From Armatimonadota bacterium (lineage in GTDB: Bacteria > Armatimonadota > Zipacnadia > Zipacnadales > VGFC01): DNA of 5,498 nt. A program made the translations under genes and the position numbers. A model generated the notes under the pieces. It was not told the DNA's origin, ran no database searches, and saw only the letters and a list, made by a program, of their open reading frames with translations. Where the stretch lies: assembly GCA_016869015.1 (NCBI GenBank), contig VGFB01000330.1, forward strand, positions 1 to 5,498, written 5' to 3'. Below, in pieces: positions 4,977 to 5,498 of this stretch (the first letter of the stretch is position 1; every line of letters starts with the position of its first letter).

Positions 4977-5498
4977 TCAGCGCTTCCGCCCCACCACGCA
5001 CGCCGTGAAGGCCGTGCCCCACGGGGCTATTCGACGCAGCCAACGCGCCAGCGCGTACCCCACAGGGGTGACATCGTGGTACGCGTCCCGACGGCGAAAC
5101 ACCCCGCTGAAGCTATGCAGCGCGTACGCGTGGTCGAAGGGCAGGAGGGCGACGATCTCAAAGCCGCTCCGCTCGAAGGCGTCCCGCAACTCCGCGCGCC
5201 CGTGGTACCGCCCGGGCGGCTCAGGCGCTTCCGTGCACGGCAGGCGCCGGAGCCACCGATACACGACCTTCAGGGGGTTGCCGATCCGGCTCGGCCAGTT
5301 CACGTGTGGCACCGAGAGGATCACCTTGCCCCCGGGCGCCAGCACCCGCCGGGCCTCCGCCAGCGTCGCGTCGGGGCCTTCCGGGAAGTGCTCAATGACC
5401 CCGAAGGACAGGCAGGCGTCGAACGAGTTGTCGGCAAAGGGCAGCCGACGCACGTCGCCCTGCACCAGTCGGGCCTCCGGCAGACGCTGCTTCGCCGC
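4977..5498 (-). CDS. SAM-dependent methyltransferase, 5' end outside the window
   Basis: The C-terminal 173 residues of a class I methyltransferase are visible. The frame stays open to the window edge and reads AAKQRLPEARLVQGDVRRLP there, so the GTG at 5465 is internal and the true start lies beyond 5498. Seen: QGDVRRLPFADNSFDACLSF, typical of the post-I to motif II region of ubiE/Methyltransf_11-type enzymes, then GVIEHFPEG and the motif III equivalent LAPGGKVILSVPH, then a basic, aromatic-rich cap. The SAM-binding glycine-rich motif I is expected in the missing part. Its TGA (4979-4977) is followed at once by a possible ATG of the glycosyltransferase gene, so the two are probably co-transcribed and coupled. 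A role modifying the sugar or lipid made by this cluster is inferred from context. Confidence 0.9.
   Translation of the reverse strand, partial: AAKQRLPEARLVQGDVRRLPFADNSFDACLSFGVIEHFPEGPDATLAEARRVLAPGGKVILSVPHVNWPSRIGNPLKVVYRWLRRLPCTEAPEPPGRYHGRAELRDAFERSGFEIVALLPFDHAYALHSFSGVFRRRDAYHDVTPVGYALARWLRRIAPWGTAFTACVVGRKR

Noticed and set aside
5463..5465. GTG as the start of the right-edge methyltransferase
   Set aside because: The frame continues upstream to the window edge with methyltransferase-like sequence, and the SAM-binding motif I would be missing if translation began here.

Overview
The window is GC-rich bacterial chromosomal DNA (roughly two thirds G+C by eye). It has tightly packed genes, a GTG start, overlapping start and stop codons, and extragenic palindromes of the REP/BIME kind. 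The organism cannot be named from this stretch. GTAGGA-headed palindromes of this style are, from memory, frequent in GC-rich environmental bacteria (Xanthomonadales, Pseudomonas, and planctomycete- or armatimonad-like genomes). No phage, transposase, CRISPR, rRNA or tRNA signal was seen.

Layout. Positions 1-42 may hold the first codons of a gene running leftwards out of the window (weak call). Positions 43-353 form an extragenic block with two separate inverted pairs of short palindromes (102-226 and 289-358) and a tandem pair of TTC-loop hairpins between them. From about 354 to 2853 three genes lie on the minus strand. In transcription order these are two half-size chromate-transporter (CHR family) subunits that overlap by one base, then, 83 nt further on, a two-domain Rid-superfamily protein resembling the FkbO/Hyg5/XanB2 chorismatase group. 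The stop codon of that last gene lies inside the outer edge of the 289-358 repeat.

A 189-nt divergent intergenic region (2854-3042) separates the transporter operon from a plus-strand class I SAM methyltransferase (3043-3828). That gene converges, with a 26-nt gap, on a minus-strand pair: a methyltransferase entering from the right edge (4977-5498, 5' end missing) followed by a GT4 glycosyltransferase (about 3855-4958).

How the genes work together. The two transporter halves very probably form one heteromeric exporter, because they are translationally coupled and align column for column over their first 57 residues. The methyltransferase/glycosyltransferase/methyltransferase trio looks like the edge of a surface-glycan or glycolipid locus. 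The Rid-like gene has no obvious link to either group. No clearly new system was found. The most unusual material is the left-hand repeat block: one palindrome pair shows a compensatory base-pair swap and donates a stop codon to the adjacent gene, and the other has symmetrical outer TGTCAGG motifs suggesting a defined 125-bp unit.
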